Origin: Coleophoma eucalyptorum
Taxonomy: Eukaryota > Ascomycota > Leotiomycetes > Helotiales > Dermateaceae
Length of the DNA: 64,000 nucleotides
Direction of reading: 5' to 3'
Assembly: GCA_026120035.1 (NCBI GenBank)
Contig: JALRME010000012.1
Span: 372,001 to 436,000, forward strand
A model generated the notes under the pieces. It was not told the origin of the DNA. It saw nothing but the letters and a program-made list of their open reading frames with translations, and did not search any database. Positions 34,950 through 46,112 of the stretch are shown one piece after another. A program made the position numbers and the translations under genes. Position 1 is the stretch's first letter; each line of letters starts with the position of its first letter.

Positions 34950-37139
34950 ATGGCATCCACACTGAAGAATGCGCTGCCTTCGCACTTGAAGCCTGGAAAC
35001 GGCGATGCTGATTTTGCAAAGAAGCATCATGGAAAGACTCAATCCCACATGGTGCGTTGAACCCCCTACATATTGGTGCTGGCAATCCAGGAAAGACTAT
35101 AGCAATAGTTGGACCAATGGCTCTGGTATCCTTGGCAGAAGCTTCATTGAGTAGCTGCAGAACTTGCAGACTAGTTGTTCTGCTTTGTTTTGCCTGCAAA
35201 ATATCGACAGTCGAGGTGCTTGCAATTTTGTCTCCAGTTTCTGCACAGTTCTTCACGTAGCTGTGTCGAGCGTTGGAGGATGCAGTGGCCCACCCAGCGG
35301 TACCAGGTTAGCTCGTCGGCCTTGAAATCGTGGCATTCGTTCCATCGCTGCGCCGACGAGATCCTGCGCTGAAAAGATTGAGCACCATCAACTCGATATC
35401 TCTATTTCAATTTCATTTCTGCCATGCACAAATTCATATATCACCACAAAAAGCAACGTCGAGTACATGACAATGGCTTCCCCCAGATCCAACTCTCTTC
35501 CAGAAGATACGCAAGCTTGTGCATTCAGTAACAAGCCAGCTGGACGAGAAATGCTAAGAAGATTACTCCCACAGGCTTTCGAGAACACCTCTACATCCGT
35601 CGCGGCAAGCCAGATGAGAAATGCCTTGAACAACCTCGCAGATACTGTTACCGACCCAGAGGAGAAGAAGGTATGTAGCTCTTACGATTAGAAATACTGT
35701 GGCATATACTAAAGTATCCTCTTAGCTCTTTGAGACTGAGATGGACAACTTCTTCGCCTTGTTCCGCCGTTACTTGAACGACAAGGCTAAGAGCAACCAA
35801 CTGTAAGTAAGCGTCCACGAATCAATGGCCAGAATCTAACAGGCACAGTGACTGGGAGCGCATCGCCCCACCTGCCCCATCTCAAGTTGTTGATTACAAC
35901 GAGTTGGCCAACTCTGAGTCTGTCGGCTTCTTGAACAAGTTGGCTGTCCTCAAGCTTAACGGTGGTCTTGGTACTTCCATGGGTTGTGTTGGTCCCAAGT
36001 CCGTCATTGAGGTTCGTGATGGCATGTCCTTCTTGGATCTTTCTGTCCGCCAAATCGAGTACCTCAACCGTACCTACAACGTCAACGTCCCATTCGTCCT
36101 GATGAACTCTTTCAACACTGACGATGACACTCAAAACATCATCAAGAAGTACGAGGGTCACAACATTGACATCCTTACCTTCAACCAATCCAGATACCCC
36201 AGAATCTTGAAGGACTCCTTGCTCCCAGCCCCAAAGTCTTTCCAATCTCCAATCTCCGACTGGTACCCACCTGGACACGGTGACGTCTTCGAGTCTCTGT
36301 ACAACTCTGGCATTCTTGACAAGCTCATTGAGCGAGGAGTTGAGATCGTCTTCCTTTCCAACGTTGACAACTTGGGTGCCGTTGTTGATCTCCGCATCCT
36401 GCAACACATGGTCGAGACCAAGGCTGAGTACATCATGGAGTTGACCGACAAGACCAAGGCCGATGTCAAGGGTGGAACTATCATTGACTACGAGGGATCC
36501 GTTCGTCTCCTTGAGATTGCTCAAGTTCCAAAGGAACACGTCAATGAGTTCAAGTCTATCAAGAAGTTCAAGTACTTCAATACCAACAACATCTGGTTGA
36601 ACTTGAAGGCTGTCAAGAGAATCGTTGAGAACAACGAGCTTGAGATGGAGATCATTCCTAACAACAAGTCAATCCCCGCCGACAAGAAGGGAGAGTCAGA
36701 TATCTCCATTGTCCAACTTGAGACTGCTGTCGGAGCTGCTATCCGCCATTTTGCCAACGCACACGGTGTCAACGTTCCTCGACGACGCTTCTTGCCCGTC
36801 AAGACTTGCTCTGATCTTATGCTCGTTAAGTCAGATCTTTACTCCTTGAAGCACGGTCAACTCCAAATCGACCCCAACCGATTTGGACCAGCTCCTCTTA
36901 TCAAGCTTGGAAATGACTTCAAGAAGGTCTCTGATTTCCAAAAGCGCATTCCCAGCATCCCAAAGATTATCGAGCTTGATCACTTGACCATCACTGGTGC
37001 AGTCAACCTCGGCCGAGGTGTCACTCTCAAGGGCACTGTTATCATTGTTGCAACTGAAGGTAGCACCATTGATGTTCCACCGGGATCCATCTTGGAGAAC
37101 GTTGTCGTCCAAGGTTCTCTGAGACTTCTTGAGCACTAG
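34950..37139 (+). CDS. UGP1: UTP-glucose-1-phosphate uridylyltransferase
   Basis: Four exons, 34950-35051, 35575-35670, 35726-35802 and 35849-37139, give 521 residues, normal for UGPases. The enzyme makes UDP-glucose for glycogen, trehalose, cell wall glucan and glycoprotein synthesis in the cytosol. The nucleotide-binding motif [11 protein letters not shown] lies at residues 127-137, followed by [31 protein letters not shown] and the [16 protein letters not shown] region ([20 protein letters not shown]) are present. The C-terminal left-handed beta-helix ([20 protein letters not shown]) mediates oligomer formation. The start has strong context (ccaccatgg). The first intron is 523 nt, far above the local norm. 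Codon use is strongly biased to C-ending codons, as in highly expressed genes. Confidence 0.96.
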
Positions 37140-38111
37140 AGGCTTGATTGCGATTTGAGATGTTTTCAAGCGGGGCTTTTATTTGCGTTGCCAGAATATG
37201 GCTGGGATTGTTATTTGGAAGTGCATTACTTCTGGGCCTGTATTCGGCCACAGAGCTGTAATTTCTTCATGATACCGCACTTTCATGTGTAATAAAGCAT
37301 TATAAAAAGGACTACATGACAACTGCTGTTCCAACTGATATGATTTTTGTGTGCTGCAATAAGGCCTTGTTGAATATGAATTAACCTTGAACGTTCCTAA
37401 TCCCGGCACTGTCCATACCCACCATGTTTACTTTTTCTTGCATGATACTGCCATTCCATGCTAACAATGCTATATCAAGGATTCCATGTTGTGTGGATTC
37501 CCCTCCGAGATTACCTGGGCCTTATTTTATGCCCCTTGCCCACCTTTAGCGGCAGCCGCGGGAGCTTATCGCGCTCGCGTGGCGTTGTCGATAAGGCGTC
37601 AAAACATCTCGACGACCTTCGATCGACTTCAGGATCCTAGTCGCGTGCCTATGCATCGACGTCGTTGTTGGTAGTCGCTGCGTAGCCCTTGAGGACCCAG
37701 TCTTGATCCAGCCATCCAGATTTCATAATATTGATTGACCCTCTTGCGGTGTTTGCATTCTGCAATTCTCAATCACCCTCCGACGCCGGCAAAATACTCC
37801 CAAGGAAACTCGAGACATTGAGGCTACGCACAAGCACTTTGTGGTTCGATGGACAGCTTGTTCTGAATGAAGTATGTATGCTTCTGTGTGATGCCTCCAA
37901 GCAAGACGCTGATCCTGTGTGAAGATAGTGGTCCCTCTGCTGGCCTCATATACCTTCTTTCCTCGCCTCATTTTCCTCCGCTTCGATAATTGTCTGACAC
38001 CGAGATCCTACCCACTACCATATATACGCAGCTTCATAAGAGATCTACGGACCATAGTTTTCTGATTCTACTTCGCTATATTGGTTCGAATATTAACTTG
38101 TTAGGCTCAAT
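37140..38111. other. Intergenic region, no gene seen
   Basis: About 970 nt with the UGP1 3' UTR (polyadenylation-like aataaagc near 37290) and the promoter of the FYVE-RING gene. Short frames on both strands are not protein-like. Confidence 0.5.
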
Positions 38112-40025
38112 ATGAGCGACGGTGGGGAAAGTAGCCAGATGGGCGCTGACTCTCAAACACTTAACCAAGAATCAGGTTTCTCTGCGGCACGGTTGCCAGA
38201 TTTTGGTGGCTCTATATTGCAGCCCAAGGATACTTTAGAAGGCCATGAAAGCTCACTACAGTCCCCAGAGAGCGTGCAGCAGTTAGATACTGGCAATTCG
38301 CAGCCTGAAGTACCTGTTGTGCCCCAGGCTCTACCAACAACACCAGTAAATGAAAGTACCCAGCAGTCTGCAGGGCCTCAAATCACCGCTGGCATTCCAT
38401 CTGTGGTAGCTTCGGCACCTGTTGATCACCATGGAAGCAATGTGGATAGTGAGAGGGGCAGTCAGCAAGGAGATGCACGGTCCCGCGGTGATTCAAATGG
38501 AAGTGCTATGTCTTTACTCACAGCTTTGGCGAGCCAAGAGCAGCCAGATCCTACCCATTCCTCTTTCTTACAAAGTCTCCCTGCTCCACGAAGTCGGCCA
38601 AGTACGGACGTTGTTCGCGCAAGGTGGCAACCAGACGCTGAAGTGACCTATTGTCCCATATGCCACACGCAGTTTGGATGGGTGTTCAGGAAGCACCATT
38701 GCAGGTTTGTCATTTACTCCTTGCTTTGCCACATTTCCTCAGCTAAACATAACAGAAAATGTGGTCGAGTCGTCTGTGGCTCATGCTCCCAACACCGTAT
38801 CACAATTCCATATGAATATATTGCTCGACCCCCAACATATTTGGCCGACCAAGATTTTTTGGCACTCGAAAGATATCGCACAGGCGGTGAAAGAGTCAGA
38901 CTGTGTAATCCTTGCGTGCCAGATCCTAATATTGCACCTCCACAAGTACCATCGCAGGAATCCCTACATCGCCGGCCCTCTGAAAGGTCGCATGGATCAG
39001 TGTCTGGTTCATCCAATGGATCGACGTCGAACAGGAGACAGAATAGATCCAGCATGTTTGTAGAACATTACTCCAGTCGCCCACGGCAACCTAGCATTGT
39101 TGGGATGTCTGCGAACCAGGACGGAAATCGTTCTCGAAGTAGCACTGTAAGCTTTCTCAGTATCTAATGAAAAACGCCACACTAACAAGGTTCTAGATGC
39201 CAGCTCGCGAGGCTGATTCTAGAGTAAGCATCTCTCACTTTATGCTCATGGTAGCAAGTACTTATTGTAGTAAAGCTAATCAATTTTCAGAATATTAACA
39301 ACCCTGTTAACATTAGACGCATGGAGCCTCGAAATGCACAAGTTAACTATAGGCATTTCATCAATGCTGATCCCCGCGGCTCAGACTCAAATTATAGGCA
39401 CTTGCTCAATGATGATTCGAGGCCATTGCCAAATCTTCCTCGCCCAACCGAAGATGACATATGTCCAGTATGTCACAAATTACTGCCACCACGATCTCTC
39501 CCAGATTTCGAGGAGCAGAGAGCAACTCACATAAGCTCTTGTATCGAGGCTCACACAACCTCAAATTATGCTTCCCACAATCGACCTGGAGCATATACGT
39601 CAAACTCACAACCTGCTCCCACCCCGTCCAGCAGTATGCCCGGCAATTCTCGATCACATCTAAGAAGAAATCCAACCCCCCCTGTAGTGATTCCATCCAG
39701 TTCTCGAGCACCTCAAATCATTCCCAACACCCCCGAGGCGAGAATGGCAGCACGTGAACAGGCACACGCAGCTGTAGTCTTAGGTGCAAGCCAAACACCA
39801 CCAATCGACCCAGGTCGACAAACTCGACTCTTCCCCTACAAAGCAACAGAGAAAGATTGTGTAGATGACGCTGAGTGTACGATATGTCTGGAAGAATTCG
39901 AAGTCGGCGCAGACATGGCTCGGCTTGAGTGTTTCTGTCGTTTCCATTTGCATTGCATTCGTGGGTGGTGGGTGAATCATCATGGTCGCTGTCCTGTGCA
40001 TCAGCATGATGGCTTTGGCTTTTGA
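38112..40025 (+). CDS. PIB1: FYVE-RING ubiquitin ligase, Pib1-like
   Basis: Four exons, 38112-38704, 38756-39146, 39197-39223 and 39291-40025, give 581 residues. A disordered Ser/Gln/Pro-rich head (1-170) leads to a FYVE zinc finger from residue 181 (C181PIC184, then FRKHHCR, K199CGRVVC205GSC208), which binds phosphatidylinositol 3-phosphate on endosomes. Residues 395-421 form a C-x2-C..H-x3-C zinc finger (ICPVCHKLLPP..HISSC). The C-terminal RING has C533-x2-C536, C551/C553, H556/H558, C559, C571 and H574, ending CPVH, as in Pib1 and ZNRF proteins. Pib1 is an E3 ligase of endosome and vacuole membranes. A short duplication (NYRHFINAD..NYRHLLNDD) sits near residues 356-380. The 27-nt third exon and the 51-nt first intron rest on splice-site reading. 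Confidence 0.88.
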
Positions 40026-40608
40026 GTTAGTTTAATGGATTAAAATCCACGCTGTGGCGAGGATATAATTGTTTCATTTTTGTTTTGTCTCGTTCAGGGA
40101 GCTGGGTTAAGAGCGGGATAGGCGGGTGTTCATATTTGATTTGATGATGATTCATGTGGGAAGAGACAGAATACCACTCAACACACTAGTTACTTTTCGT
40201 TACCTTATAGATGATATTTGAAATTGATATCTTTAACGTCCAATGTCTTGTCCATCCTGCTTGGGAGCATTTGCGATCAACCCGGCAAGACCTAGAAGTT
40301 GGAAGCACTTGTATTTGAAGAAGCACTGCTCTTATTGTTTCGGTTGTGAGATAAGCAGAACAGGGGATACCGACTTCATCATTCTGTCATGGAAACTGTT
40401 CGATTCATAGCATGAGCTGGGCACCGCAATCCCATAACCTAGTATACATATAAAAGCACGCCAACCCACGCCTATGGCAATCCAGGGCAACCCACGCCAG
40501 AGGTTCAACGGGAACTCAGTAAATATGCTCTATCTAGCCCTTTACCCAACAAAGCGCTCCTCACCGTCACCATGACACAGCCGCCTCCGCGCTTCTCTAC
40601 TGCTCTCT
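40026..40608. other. Tail-to-tail spacer, no gene seen
   Basis: About 580 nt between the FYVE-RING gene and MPC1 stops; both 3' UTRs. Contains a repeated word (ccaacccacgcc/gcaacccacgcc near 40460 and 40487). No gene seen. Confidence 0.5.
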
Positions 40609-41405
40609 CTACTTTCCAATAGCAGCCTTTGCCTTCTCCTCAACCTTTCCGAGGGCAGCGCTTGCCGTGCTGACACCCTCGCTTGCCTTCTGTTGCAGCT
40701 CGGCCTCGCGGCCTCCCATCTTATGGTACTGCATCCAGCGGTAGGCCTGCGTGAGCTGTGCGCCTTCGTTCACGAAATGGCATCCGAACAACAGGTAGTT
40801 TGCGGGTGACACAGCGAGCGCGTAGCGCATGAAGGTTGCACTGTAGACGCAGAGAGCGCCGGTCATTGAGCCGGAGATCCTGTGGGCCGGGAGGCAGAGA
40901 GTCAGTGTGTGTGCTTCTATAGATTTTTTTTCCTGCTCCTTTGCTTGCTGGGCCGGGTTTGCGGAGGGTTGCGGTCTGCGGGAGATTGCTGGCAGAGCAT
41001 TTCGCAGTAATTGAGAGGGTAATGCTCCATGTAGCTGTGCTTGTTGCTTGACAGAGGTAGAGTGGAAGGTGAAGGTGGGACTCACAACTCAGGACTTTTT
41101 TGAGTATCCATCACAGCGGCGATTGGGATACCGAAGTTAGAGACAGGACCCCAGAAATCTACAAGTCATGAAGAACTAGGTCAGCCTTTGTTTCTTCTCC
41201 TTTGTAATCCGAAAAAAAGAATAGGACGCCTATCAAGTCGACATCCCTCCTTCCTCGAGCTTATCCGAAGTCAAGAGAAAAAGTTGTTGAAAGATTGCGA
41301 ATAGGTAATTTTAGAGGGGAGCGACAACATACGCGTTGAGCAGACATAGCTCAGCATTGGGTTTGACCTGATCTTCGCGTTGAAGGCTGAGATTAAAGAC
41401 GCCAT
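40609..41405 (-). CDS. MPC1: Mitochondrial pyruvate carrier subunit 1
   Basis: Three exons on minus, 41405-41333, 41158-41086 and 40879-40609, give 138 residues. The MPC pattern is clear: STHFWGPVSNFGIPIAAVMD, TQKSPELISGSMTGALCVYS, then FMRYALAVSPANYLLFGCHF and NEGAQLTQAYRWMQYH. Mpc1 pairs with a second MPC protein in the inner mitochondrial membrane and brings pyruvate into the matrix. The three short hydrophobic stretches fit the family. An Ala/Lys/Glu-rich tail (KASEGVSTASAALGKVEEKA) extends beyond the yeast protein. The second intron (206 nt) would add in-frame residues if retained, because the frame is open far into it. Joins THF and PEL match the family exactly. Confidence 0.95.
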
Positions 41406-41940
41406 TTTGTGTGTGGAGAGCGAATTGGTGAAGGGGGACGTTGCGATATCGTTGACCTTGAAGCTACACGGCCCAACATGCGAAGGCTGACGGAAGCTCC
41501 ACCAGCAATATACAGGTCACGTGTCATATATGGAGTTAAGAGTTGGCCCCGAAGGATGGGATTTCTTGCATTGTCTATTGATTGAGAATTATCTCCACCT
41601 CGTTCTTGAGACGGTTTGATGTCTTTTTCCTACTTAAAATGGTCTTTCCTTATCACGCCCTTCAATGCTCTTGACAAGAAATATGACTCTTGTCCAGCTG
41701 ATAATGCGCAAGATAGGATTTGACCTAGGCCACGAGTTATTGAGGTCATCCTCTACCTTCTTAACTTTTTTGTCACTTCAATCTGCAGCCAAGGTCCAAA
41801 GTTTTCAATCCCTCGCTAACAGTCTGTATGGCTTCATACTTCAGAAGTCATTCCAAGAACCACAAACTCCACCCCAACGCCACATTTTGTGCATAATGTC
41901 CAAACTGCTACACCTCTGAGATCCATCGTTTGCCCATAAT
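41406..41940. other. Spacer between SmB and MPC1
   Basis: About 535 nt with the SmB 3' UTR and the MPC1 promoter. One plus-strand frame (41665-41919) has no family look. Nothing else is seen. Confidence 0.45.
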
Positions 41941-42829
41941 CTATCTTCTTGGGGGGGCGAATCCTGGAGGGGCATTGAATCCTGGAGGTGGGAATTGTCC
42001 GCCTGGGGGTGGGAATCCTCCTGGTGGGAATCCTGGGGGTGCTAGAGTCCATGTTAGCAAAATGGTTAGACTAGGAGTATATTTTGAAGCTTACCTCCTC
42101 GTCCAGCAAAGGGTGGAGCTCCTGGGAAACCTCCAAAACCAGGTGGTGGAGCGCCAACACCAGCAGCAGGTCCCTAAGAATCATTAGCATAAAGCTTACA
42201 CTGGAATCAAAATCTTATATAACGTACGGCCAATCCAATAGCAGTACCTCGTCCAGCTGGTCTAGCAATTCCAGCTCCGGTAGCCATGGCTGAGGGAACT
42301 CCTCCTGGGGCACTGGTTCCAAGACGCGCGCTTGGGTCGGCTGGGGGTGGGGACTCGACAGATAGAGAGATTATGTGTGCGCCGCGGACGATGGTAAGAC
42401 CAAGAGTTCTCTTCTCTTCAGCTTCGACGAGGGGAGCGGCGGTAGAGCCGGCGCCTGGAGCAGCCGTTGACTTGCCTGCCTTGCGCTTGACGCGTCTGAA
42501 TTCTTCGGTATCTGCAAGGACGAGGTTCATGTGCTTTCGAACTGTCAGCAAATGTGCAATAGAAATTGAAGGGAGCGCGTACCTTATCAAAGGCCAACAT
42601 CTGTCCAACCATTTGACGTCCGTCATTCATGGTCACTCTCATCCGGTAGTTGATCTATACATAAGGTCAGATAACATATCCCTAGCTTTGAATAGCATGC
42701 GCAGAGGGTTCAAACGTACGAGACCGGCCTAGATACGCGCAGAAGTCAGCCTATAGTGTCAACAAGAGCTTGCAGAGAGCTTCTGATGGAAGAATGAAGA
42801 CTCACCATCTTTCCTTGCTTGTTCGCCAT
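41941..42829 (-). CDS. SMB1: Spliceosomal Sm protein B (SmB)
   Basis: Six exons on minus: 42829-42806, 42728-42720 (only 9 nt), 42654-42583, 42533-42228, 42173-42095 and 42041-41941, giving 196 residues. Sm motif 1 is seen in INYRMRVTMNDGRQMVGQML, followed by AFDKHMNLVLADTEEFRRV; Sm motif 2 in EKRTLGLTIVRGAHIISLSV. The C-terminal half is a Gly/Pro-rich tail (PPGFPPGGFPPPGG) with RG pairs (GIARPAGRG). SmB is one of seven Sm proteins that ring the U snRNAs of the spliceosome. The 9-nt exon codes Ala-Gly-Leu, giving KMAGLINYRMRV; a Leu just before IDY/INY is kept in yeast SmB, which supports it. All joins keep frame. Confidence 0.93.
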
Positions 42830-43540
42830 GATGAATTTTGAGATGCGAAAGTAGCTTCTCTGGTTTCCAAATAATCAGTACTGAAGTTCAAGAACTTCTG
42901 TGATTTCACAATCGCTGAATGGCTCCAGTAATTGCTGGTCTTCGAGATATCCCAAGGCGATGCGGCTCAAGGCGCAAAAGTTCGGATGTGCAGTCTAACC
43001 GATTTCGGGATTAGCTTAGGCCTCCACGATTGGTCGCTAAAAGTGGTAACTTTAACTCATTAACTTTCTCTCCCCATGTCGTGATTGACTTATCCACCAG
43101 AGATATCTCACAGTAACCAGCTATAGCACTTTACCTAGTATCAACTTACTTCCAGCTATTCTTCTGCCTACATATGGAGATTTCTTTTCAAGATAATGAA
43201 TGTATGTTTAAAAAGAAGGATCAGTTTGGAGCGTTTGGAGCGCGGCTGCTAAAATCCTGTATGTTCTCTTCATGTGAACTCTGTAGGTTTTCATTTCATT
43301 TCGCTTCATTGTACTATTTTTTATGGCCCTCCAATCTATAACCATAATACTCCTTACGTTCAGTCCATCTGTCGTCGATTCCTGGTCTGTGACAACTGTT
43401 TCTTATGATCTGCCCGTGTGATACTCTACAATGTCTAATCGCCCATTTTGGTAACCTTCCTTGTCCTAGTTTTCCTGTCCTCGGACCTCCTTTCGCTTGG
43501 TTTTCTTGAAGTAATTGAGAATTATTTTCCACAGGTGTGT
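42830..43540. other. Promoter region of SmB and 3' end of the next gene
   Basis: About 710 nt between the start of SmB and the stop of the next minus-strand gene. It should hold the SmB promoter and a 3' UTR. The frame 43314-43532 on minus is not protein-like. Confidence 0.45.
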
Positions 43541-44239
43541 CTATTTTTTCTTATCTGAATCGAGGTGCTTTTCACCGTTGTGCTGGAGCGCTGGGAGCGA
43601 AGATTGTCGTTTATAACACTGCATGCTTTTTTGCACCTTCTGAGTGGCTTTTGTTGTAAACTCTTTGACTTTATCTATGATTTTTGTGAACTTTTGTGGC
43701 TTCAATACCGGGTCTGGGGCATCTTGGAAGTGTAGGCCTGTCTTCTCCAAATATTCGGTGTCAACCTCCATGAGTTTCCCGTGTATCTGACCAGACACTG
43801 CAGTCTCAAGCTCTGAAAGACGCTCCGAAATCGGGCCATCACTCCTTGATTGTGGCTGGACTTGAACGGTTATACCTGGGTCTGATGGATGCTTCCCAGA
43901 TGGAAACTGGCTTTGAGAGGGAGGTTGTGCAGTTGCTCCTAGGAAAGCAGGGATACCACTTCCACCAACACTAGCAATCCCAAGCCTTTCCTGAAAGCTC
44001 TTATTCGCATCTTGTAAGCTTTGAACGTGCTGGGCTTTGCGAGCTGCATCTTGTTCGCGAAGGAGTTTGTCTTCCTGAGCGGCCGAACGCTGCTTCGTGT
44101 GAACAGCGAGGTTGATGATCTCTTCAGTACCGGTGTCATCAAGTTCAGCCATAAGGCTATTGAACCCGGATCGCCTATTTGCTGCTAGTGGTCGTTTCTG
44201 TAGAGCTCGTGCCTTTTGTGCATATGAGCCCTGCATCAC
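43541..44239 (-). CDS. Unrecognised protein, 232 residues
   Basis: A single frame without introns. It begins MMQGSYAQKARALQKRPLAA; the second Met may be the real start. Residues 45-90 form a charged helix (AAQEDKLLREQDAARKAQHV) likely to be coiled coil. A Ser/Pro/Gln-rich stretch follows (residues 105-150), then SERLSELETAVSGQIHGKLM and a basic C-terminus ending SDKKK. No signal peptide, membrane segment or catalytic motif is seen. The function is unknown. The ordered composition, length and position of a clean frame between other genes support a real gene; the opposite strand has no rival frame of equal length. Confidence 0.65.
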   Translation of the reverse strand: MMQGSYAQKARALQKRPLAANRRSGFNSLMAELDDTGTEEIINLAVHTKQRSAAQEDKLLREQDAARKAQHVQSLQDANKSFQERLGIASVGGSGIPAFLGATAQPPSQSQFPSGKHPSDPGITVQVQPQSRSDGPISERLSELETAVSGQIHGKLMEVDTEYLEKTGLHFQDAPDPVLKPQKFTKIIDKVKEFTTKATQKVQKSMQCYKRQSSLPALQHNGEKHLDSDKKK

Positions 44240-45480
44240 CGTTTGAGACTAAAGCCTGATACACCAAGGTCCAACGATGAAGCTGTAGAATTGTGAGTAT
44301 TTGGAGAGTTGAGGACTTGACTGATGGGTAACAAAGTGAAGTCAGGCATCAAAAGTTTTCAGAAGTTGGATCAAGATTTCCCAAATGACGAAGGGGTAGT
44401 AGAGGTGCAAGATGTAAGAACCTCTTCCATTTTGACTCTGCACAAATGATGGCTGTGATTACGCGACGAGAAGTTGTTTCTCGAAAAGTGCAACTTCTTT
44501 CCATGATAAGGTAGTTTATTTTAACAGCTTAATATTAAACTCACACAACGTCCATTTCAACATCTTCTTCAATCCAACTGAAGATGAACGCTATGGCAGT
44601 ATAGCATGCAGACTAGAAAGTTACTACTTGCACTTTAAAAGGAAAGAAAACAGTCAGCAGAAGCCGTCAAAGCCAGCAGATGCATCAGACTTCAACAGCC
44701 AACCGGGTGCTGAATATTCGAGTAATGATGTCAAACGGGAGCGTAACTGCAAAGGTCAAGACAATAACTCTAATGATGCTCTCTTGGGATGTAAAAAGAT
44801 TATGGACAATACTGAAATATTGCTCGAACTCTGAACGATGAGCATAATCAGACGAGGAAAAATTATCAAAGTCTTCGGCATATTTTCTGAGCAGCCAAAG
44901 AGAAGATATTAACGTGAAAGGCTTCAGCTAATATCCACTTGGACAGAAGAGTGCCAAAATCGAGGCGGACCTAGCAATAGGCCGGACAACTTTAATTGCT
45001 GGGCTTGTCAAACATGCTGCGCAATGGTATGGCGAGTCGTTGGGAGCCCTGTCGAAAAAAGCTTCATCAGGTAACGTTTAGAGAGGAGAATTATCTTGAT
45101 CCCACAGCTGAACATTTATCTCGACAAAATCTAGAAAGGGCGGGCAGGTAAATCAACCTCGAAATCTTTAAGTTTAATAAAGCCAATCGAAGAATTTTGC
45201 CTTTATATTGTCTTTGATGGATACGAGATCAATAAGAACTGGAATGTTGCGAGGCACGATAAACCTAGGAGCACACTTATTAATAGTACATATTGCCGTT
45301 CTAAACGCTCGGTATTTTACCTACACGTGATCATCCAGTTCAATGAGTTATCGCTGATTAGGTCTAGCGCGCGGCCGCAACAACTCCCACAATGTGCTTT
45401 TCGCGATAATATTCGAATCTTCTAACCATCAACGACAATTTTCGACCTCCTCCACGACAATCCCCAGCACATCAATCAAA
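44240..45480. other. AT-rich spacer upstream of RPL11
   Basis: About 1.24 kb. The middle part (about 44520-45330) is richer in A/T than its surroundings and has words such as aagcttcatcaggtaacg, with broken frames and many stops. It could be a decayed insertion or ordinary intergenic DNA; I saw no terminal repeats. The last 100 nt before 45481 are the pyrimidine-rich leader of RPL11. The frame 44628-44834 on plus is not convincing. Confidence 0.4.
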
Positions 45481-46112
45481 ATGGCTGAATCCAACGAGAA
45501 GGGTGTTAACCCCATGAAGGAGCTCCGCATCCAGAAGATTGTTCTCAACATCTCTGTCGGAGAGTCCGGTGATCGTCTCACTCGTGCCGCCAAGGTTCTC
45601 GAGCAATTGAGTGGTCAAACTCCAGTTTACTGTAAGCATCACCATTTCAAGAGCCAAATACTGCGTACTAACATATATGTACAGCCAAGGCTCGCTACAC
45701 TGTCCGTACCTTCGGTATCCGTCGTAACGAAAAGATCGCCGTTCACGTCACTGTCCGTGGACCAAAGGCTGAGGAAATCTTGGAGCGTGGATTGAAGGTC
45801 AAGGAGTACGAGCTCCGCAAGCGCAACTTCTCCGAGACTGGTAACTTCGGTTTCGGTATCTCCGAGCACATCGATCTCGGTATCAAGTACGACCCAGCGA
45901 TCGGTATTTACGGAATGGACTTCTACTGCTGCATGACCCGCCCTGGTGAGCGTGTCGCCAAGCGCCGACGTGCTAAGTCCAGCGTTGGAACCAACCACAA
46001 GATCAAGCGTGACGAGACTGTCAAGTGGTTCAAGAACCGTAAGTCCTTTGGATATCTAGAAGGATAACGTGGATTCTAATCTTTTACAGGCTTCGAGGGT
46101 ATCGTCCGATAA
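45481..46112 (+). CDS. RPL11: 60S ribosomal protein L11 (uL5)
   Basis: Three exons, 45481-45631, 45685-46038 and 46090-46112, give 175 residues. The sequence [20 protein letters not shown], then [20 protein letters not shown] and [20 protein letters not shown], is that of eukaryotic uL5, which binds 5S rRNA in the central protuberance. Its end WFKNRFEGIVR is coded across the last intron, leaving only 23 nt in exon 3. Intron 1 carries a perfect TACTAAC branch site near 45666. The C-rich codon choice and the short pyrimidine-rich leader fit a highly expressed ribosomal gene. Confidence 0.97.

Noticed and set aside
35787..36539. 250-residue frame on minus opposite UGP1
   Set aside because: It mirrors the strongly biased codons of UGP1 and has a low-complexity Val/Leu-rich sequence; a shadow of the real gene.
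45639..45998. 119-residue frame on minus opposite RPL11
   Set aside because: Shadow caused by codon bias; RPL11 on plus explains the region.
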